From assembly GCF_000429025.1 (NCBI RefSeq), contig NZ_AUBB01000035.1:1-64000 (forward strand): a stretch of DNA of 64,000 nt, given 5' to 3'. This stretch comes from Actinospineispora spinosispora DSM 44797 (GTDB taxonomy: Bacteria; Actinomycetota; Actinomycetes; Mycobacteriales; Pseudonocardiaceae). Under the pieces are notes generated by a model. It was not told the DNA's origin. It searched no databases and saw only the letters and a program-made list of their open reading frames with translations. Below are positions 60,071-64,000 of this stretch, piece after piece. Each line of letters begins with the position of its first letter. The stretch's first letter is position 1. Made by a program: the position numbers and the translations under genes.

Positions 60071-61678
60071 TCAGGCCGCGCTGAAGCTGATGATCGGCCA
60101 TCCGCTGGCGCCGTCGGGCACCGGGTCGGCGCGCAACGCGGTCTGCACCGCGCCGGTGCCGTCGGTGGCGCGGGACTCGACGAGATGGTCACCGGGCGGC
60201 ACGGTCAGCTCGGCCCGCCACATACGCCAGCTGTCCCGGTTGACCTCGGTGGCCAGCTGAGCCTGCTGCCATGGGCCGCCGTCGACGCGCACCTCGACCT
60301 TCGACACTCCCCGGTGCTGTGCCCAGGCGATCCCCGCGACGGTGACCTGCCCGGCGGGCACCGACTCGAACCCGCGCGGCTTGTCGATGCGCGACTCGGT
60401 CTTGATCGGCGCGAACCGTGCCCAGCCCCGGTCCAGCCAGTACGGCGACCTCGCCTGGAACGTCGTGAGTTCCAGGTCGGCCAGCCACTTGGTCGCCGAG
60501 ACGAACCCGTACAGCCCCGGCACCACCATCCGGACGGGATAGCCGTGTTCGAGCGGCAACGGGTCGCCGTTCATGCCCAGGGCCAGCATCGAACCCCGGT
60601 CCGGCTCCATCACGACGTCGACGGGCGTTCCGGCCGTCCAGCCGTCGAGGCTCGTGCTGTAGAGCTGCTGCGCTCCCGGCTGGACACCCGCCTCGACCAA
60701 CAGGTCCCGCAGGTCGACGCCGATGAACCGCGCGGTGGAGATGAGGCTGCCGCCGACCTCGTTCGACACGCAGGCCAGGGTGACGACACGTTCGACCAGC
60801 GGCCTGCGGAGCAGGTCGGCGTAGGTGATGGTGAGCTCGCGGTCGACCATGCCGTGGATGCGCATCGACCAGCTCCGCGCCGCGACCGCGGGAAGCCTCA
60901 GTGCGGTGTCGATCCGGTAGAACTCCTGGTTCGCGGTGAGGAAGGTGGGCGTTCCGTCCGCCACGAAGTCCGCGCCTTCGGGGATCGGCGGCGCAGGTTG
61001 GGTTGGCCTGAGCAGCGGCGCGAGCTCGGTCTGCGACCCGGTGATGTCCACGCCGGCGCCGAGCAGGTAACCGCCGATGCCCGCGCCCGCCGCTCCCACT
61101 CCAACGGCCGCCGAGGAGATGAGCATGTCGCGCCTGCTCACCCCATCCAGGTCCTCGATGAAGGTGTTCGGGCCGAGGGCCCTCGCGTAGGCCTTCTCGT
61201 GCAGCCAGCGGAAGCTCCACAGCCCGGCGCCGACCGAGGCGAGCGGCGCCACGACGTCCGGCAGGGTGAAGACCGGGGAGAACACAACGGCGGCCAGCCC
61301 GACCAGGCCCAGGGCTCCGACCGTCATGCGTCCTGGTCTCGCCGTCCGCCTCGACGCGAGGCCGGCGATGACCGCGACGAGCACCAGGGCCACACCCACG
61401 CCCAGCAGCAGGCCGACCTTGTCCGCCTTGCCCTGGGGCAGCCCCGGGAACGCCAGCGACTTGCCGAACTCGACCAGTGGCGCGGGGGCGATTCGTACGA
61501 CCGTGTCGGCGACCGCCTGGTACGGCGAGGACAGCGGGGAGACCACTCCGGCCACCAGGTGGCCCACACCTACCGCCGCCGCGAAGGCCAGTACCGAGAT
61601 CCCGGCTGCCTGGCCCGCGGGGATGCGGGGTTCCTCGGGGGTGGACCGGCCCGGGGCCTCGGTGGTCGCTGTGCTCAT
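60071..61678 (-). CDS. Membrane-anchored sulfite-oxidase-type molybdopterin oxidoreductase
   Basis: 535 residues. The N-terminal 170 residues contain four to five membrane helices. A twin-Arg-like SRRDMLISSAAVGVG (about 185-200) is followed by another hydrophobic segment. The external catalytic domain (about 230-430) has the Mo-binding Cys in VTLACVSNEVGGSLIS and GFESVPAGQVTVAGIAW starts an Ig-like Mo-co dimerisation domain. It oxidises sulfite or reduces/oxidises another small substrate. ATG 61678 was chosen. Confidence 0.88.
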   Translation of the reverse strand: MSTATTEAPGRSTPEEPRIPAGQAAGISVLAFAAAVGVGHLVAGVVSPLSSPYQAVADTVVRIAPAPLVEFGKSLAFPGLPQGKADKVGLLLGVGVALVLVAVIAGLASRRTARPGRMTVGALGLVGLAAVVFSPVFTLPDVVAPLASVGAGLWSFRWLHEKAYARALGPNTFIEDLDGVSRRDMLISSAAVGVGAAGAGIGGYLLGAGVDITGSQTELAPLLRPTQPAPPIPEGADFVADGTPTFLTANQEFYRIDTALRLPAVAARSWSMRIHGMVDRELTITYADLLRRPLVERVVTLACVSNEVGGSLISTARFIGVDLRDLLVEAGVQPGAQQLYSTSLDGWTAGTPVDVVMEPDRGSMLALGMNGDPLPLEHGYPVRMVVPGLYGFVSATKWLADLELTTFQARSPYWLDRGWARFAPIKTESRIDKPRGFESVPAGQVTVAGIAWAQHRGVSKVEVRVDGGPWQQAQLATEVNRDSWRMWRAELTVPPGDHLVESRATDGTGAVQTALRADPVPDGASGWPIISFSAA

Positions 61679-61749
61679 AACACTGGTTCGTACCACCGGC
61701 GGGTCACGGCTTGGTTTCCCGGCTCACCGCCGTCAGCGATCGGTAAGGA

Positions 61750-62010
61750 CCCCTCCCCCCGCGAGTCGCTAGATCTCGCGGCGCGAGTCGGGGATTGCGC
61801 GGGGTGGGGTGCTGTCCCCGCTGGCCATTCAGTGTCTTGGCGTGGTCGGGCGGCCTCAACCCCCGGCTTCGCCGGCCTCGCGCTCGTTCCTGGTTGCACG
61901 CGTTCGGGGGCGAGGTTTCAGGGTTGACCCCGCCCGACCACGCCAAGTGCAGGCCAGGATCGCGGGGAACGGGGGAGTCTGCGGAGCCTTCGCGGCCCCG
62001 GCGGAGCTTT
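61750..62010. repeat. Palindromic element E5
   Basis: The stem spans 61836-61947, with CTTGGCGTGGTCGGGCGG / CCGCCCGACCACGCCAAG arms as in E4. Unlike other E copies it lies upstream of a gene start and points away from the glutaredoxin stop. With D3 it occupies the 451-base gap 61679-62129. Confidence 0.8.
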
Positions 62011-62049
62011 CGCGGCCCGCGAAGCGACCCACCCGCCTCAAACGTCACA

Positions 62050-62117
62050 CCTCGCAGAGGTTCGTGTTGCGTCGCAGATGCTGCAGTGTCTGCGACGCAA
62101 CGTCAGGGTCTGCGAGG
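62050..62117. repeat. Palindromic element D3
   Basis: CCTCGCAGA and GTTGCGTCGCAGA pair with TCTGCGACGCAAC and TCTGCGAGG; the intervening bases do not pair fully. It ends 12 bases after the glutaredoxin-like stop. Confidence 0.8.
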
Positions 62118-62129
62118 GTCGCGGTAGGG

Positions 62130-62378
62130 CTACCGGGGGCGGCGGGCCAGGGCGGCTCTGAAGCGGGGTTCTTCCACCTCGAAGTAGCCGTGTTCCTTGC
62201 CGTCTATCAGGATCACGGGGACACGGTCGCCGTACTCGGCCCTCAGTTCGGGGTCCGTGTCTATGTCCGTGCTCGACCAGGCGACGCCCAGCTCGCCGCA
62301 GATTCGGGCGACCGCCTCGGACGCCTTGTCGCACAGCGAGCAGTTCTGGCGCGTCATGAGGACAACCGGTGTCGTCAT
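62130..62378 (-). CDS. Glutaredoxin-like protein
   Basis: 82 residues with an N-terminal strand and redox motif TRQNCSLCDKA, then DTDPELRAEYGDRVPVILIDGKEHGYFEV containing the cis-Pro. A similar small protein lies upstream of hemA in mycobacteria. The start overlaps the acyl-CoA ligase stop (ATGA). Confidence 0.9.
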   Translation of the reverse strand: MTTPVVLMTRQNCSLCDKASEAVARICGELGVAWSSTDIDTDPELRAEYGDRVPVILIDGKEHGYFEVEEPRFRAALARRPR

Positions 62379-63970
62379 GTGCGTTGCTCCGCCCGCAGTT
62401 CCATGCGCGCGATCTTGCCGGTCGCCGAGTGCGGCAGCCGGTCCCTGAACTCGATCACCGAGGGGTGCTTGAACCTCGCCAGGCGGGACACGCAGTACTC
62501 GCCGATCTCGTCGGCGGTCAGTTCAGCGCCGGGGGCAGCCACGATCACCGCCTTGATCGCCTCGCCGGTGCGCGGGTCGGGGATGCCGACCACCGCCACC
62601 TCGACGATCGAGGGGATCTCGGCCAGAACCTGCTCCACCTCGTGCGGGTACACGTTGAAGCCGTTCACGATGATCAGGTCCGACGCCCTGTCCACCAGGT
62701 GCAGGTCGCCGTCGGCGTCGATGAAGCCGACGTCGGAGGTGCGGAACCAGCCGTCGGCGTCGGGGCCGCCCTCGCCGTCCGGCCAGTAGCCGGAGAACAG
62801 GTTCGGGCCCCGGACCGCGACCAGGCCGGTGTCCGGCTCGCCGTCATCGAAGGACTCGTCGTCCGGATCGGGCTCGGCATCCGACGAGGAGGAGCCGTCG
62901 GCGTCGACCAACCGCAGCTCGACGCCGGGGACCTCGTCGCCGCCGGGCAGCGGCCTGCCGACCGAACCGGGCTTGACCAGACCGCCGACGAGGGTGCTGG
63001 TCAGCACCGGGCCGGTCTCGGTGAGGCCGTAGCCGTCGTGCAGCTGCAGGCCGGTCGCGTCGGCGAAGTCCTTCGGCAGCGCGGGAGCCAGCGGGGCGCC
63101 GCCGGCGACGCACAGCCGGACCGAGACCAGTCCGTCTCGCAGGCGCGTGGCGGGCACCCCCAGCAGGGCGCGGTAGGTCATCGGCACGCCCGCGAGCACG
63201 GTCACCCGCCGGGACGCGACGACGTCCAGCAGCGCCTCCGGGTCCAGGCGTTCCACCAGCACACCGGTGGCACCCGCCCAGCAGACCTGCAGCAGGCCCG
63301 CGCCGAGGCCGTAGATGTGGAACAGCGGCAGCTGCAGCAGTACGCGGTCGGCGGGGCTGACCGGAACGGGCCGCAGCAGCGCGGTCTGGGCGCGGTTCGC
63401 CAGCAGCGCCCGATGCGACAGGCGCACGCCGCGCGGTACCCCGGTGGTCCCGGACGTGTAGCCGAGCACCGCGATGTCCTCGCCGCCACGCTCGGACGGA
63501 CCTGCGTCGACCGACGCCGGGACCACGGTGAGGTCCGGTGCGGGCAGCCGGGTCGCGGGCACCGCGCCCAGGACCGCGTCGGACTCCTCGGCGACCACGA
63601 CCGTCGGCGAGGAGTCGCCGATGATCACGGCGAGCTCGCGCTCCGGGGAGTGCGTCCCGACGGGCACCGCGATCGCACCGGCACGCAACGCACCGAGCAA
63701 TGCGACGCAGTAGCCGGCGCCGTGGCCGAGCCGGACGACCACCCGGTCGCCGGGCCGGACCCCGGCCGCACGCAGCCGCACCGCTTCGGCCTCGGTCGCG
63801 GCGTGCAGAGCCGACCAGGTCAGCTCTAAGCCGACGGCGGGTTCGAGCAGAGCGGGATGGTCAGGGCTGCTGGCCGATGCGGCCGCCACAAGATCTGCCA
63901 CGTTCCCGGTGAAGGGACTCGTGAACGCACCCGGTCCGGCGGCATCGCTGTGGCTGGGCTGGCTGGTCAC
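62375..63970 (-). CDS. Acyl-CoA ligase (AMP-forming)
   Basis: 531 residues. P-loop YTSGTTGVPRGVRLSH, A5 motif DGYGLTETGPV, hinge WFRTSDVGFIDADGD and RASDLIIVNGFNVYPHE, C-terminal Lys in HSATGKIARMEL. It activates a fatty or aryl acid as CoA thioester. An unusual acidic insert (SSSSDAEPDPDDESFDDGEPD, about 365-385) lies before the hinge. Start is GTG 63970, close to the window edge, so genes further upstream are not visible. Confidence 0.9.
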   Translation of the reverse strand: MTSQPSHSDAAGPGAFTSPFTGNVADLVAAASASSPDHPALLEPAVGLELTWSALHAATEAEAVRLRAAGVRPGDRVVVRLGHGAGYCVALLGALRAGAIAVPVGTHSPERELAVIIGDSSPTVVVAEESDAVLGAVPATRLPAPDLTVVPASVDAGPSERGGEDIAVLGYTSGTTGVPRGVRLSHRALLANRAQTALLRPVPVSPADRVLLQLPLFHIYGLGAGLLQVCWAGATGVLVERLDPEALLDVVASRRVTVLAGVPMTYRALLGVPATRLRDGLVSVRLCVAGGAPLAPALPKDFADATGLQLHDGYGLTETGPVLTSTLVGGLVKPGSVGRPLPGGDEVPGVELRLVDADGSSSSDAEPDPDDESFDDGEPDTGLVAVRGPNLFSGYWPDGEGGPDADGWFRTSDVGFIDADGDLHLVDRASDLIIVNGFNVYPHEVEQVLAEIPSIVEVAVVGIPDPRTGEAIKAVIVAAPGAELTADEIGEYCVSRLARFKHPSVIEFRDRLPHSATGKIARMELRAEQRT

Positions 63971-64000
63971 GGCCGCAGTCTGGCATGTCCCTCGTGCCGC

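Noticed and set aside
1..64000. Phage, integrative element or secondary-metabolite cluster
   Set aside because: No integrase, structural phage genes, PKS/NRPS or terminal attachment repeats were recognised; the content is mostly syntenic housekeeping DNA.

Overview
This window is high-GC DNA with many GTG starts and ATGA/GTGA stop-start overlaps. It reads as chromosome from a filamentous actinomycete, most likely order Pseudonocardiales. The assignment rests on protein content and gene order: the hemA-hemC-hemD-hemB block, the hemL-phosphatase-resA-ccdA-resB-ccsB operon and the scattered menaquinone genes resemble the corresponding M. tuberculosis region (about Rv0508-Rv0558) as I remember it. 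No rRNA, tRNA, CRISPR array, IS transposase or phage gene was recognised.

Layout. 1-6.9 kb: menG, a beta-propeller lipoprotein, an SDR, an ACMSD-like amidohydrolase and two tandem paralogous epoxide hydrolases. 7.2-10.5 kb: a lower-GC polymorphic toxin/immunity island with a SUKH-like protein, in which the toxin C-terminus is displaced by an apparent one-base frameshift. 10.7-18.5 kb: two GT4 glycosyltransferases (one mgtA-like), a degenerate inositol-monophosphatase-like protein, a DUF3592-like protein, menF and menD. 18.5-26.9 kb: YbaK-like deacylase, aldo/keto reductase, two consecutive GAF-ANTAR regulators, DinB-like protein, ABC-F ATPase, an ABC exporter whose permease is fused to an HlyD/EmrA-type adaptor, and a Uma2 protein. 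27-33.4 kb: a GntR-regulated set comprising an AhlD/AttM-type lactonase, a hydroxyacid-oxoacid transhydrogenase (HOT) homologue, an FmdB zinc ribbon and a large FAD/FeS D-2-hydroxyacid dehydrogenase. 33.8-44.4 kb: membrane nuclease-like protein, menB, menE, menA and small proteins. 44.4-52.6 kb: a ParA/MinD-like ATPase, cytochrome c maturation genes and hemL. 52.6-59.9 kb: membrane proteins, hemB, fused hemD, hemC, hemA, rex with a clear Rex operator, and a fasciclin lipoprotein. 60-64 kb: molybdopterin oxidoreductase, glutaredoxin-like protein and an acyl-CoA ligase.

How it fits together. Six menaquinone genes (menF, menD, menE, menB, menA, menG; menC is not seen here), haem synthesis, cytochrome c maturation and the redox repressor Rex form a respiratory-chain supply region. 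The lactonase-HOT-dehydrogenase set can be read as a gamma-lactone/4-hydroxybutyrate pathway in which HOT passes electrons to 2-oxoglutarate and the flavoprotein recycles the resulting D-2-hydroxyglutarate.

The most unusual feature is non-coding. At least seven kinds of long, near-perfect palindromic element (called A-G here) occupy intergenic DNA, mostly within about 5-40 bases of a stop codon and sometimes including it. Copies differ by paired changes that preserve the stem, so the structure seems to be what is maintained. They may act as transcript-end structures or be non-autonomous repeats that settle at gene ends.
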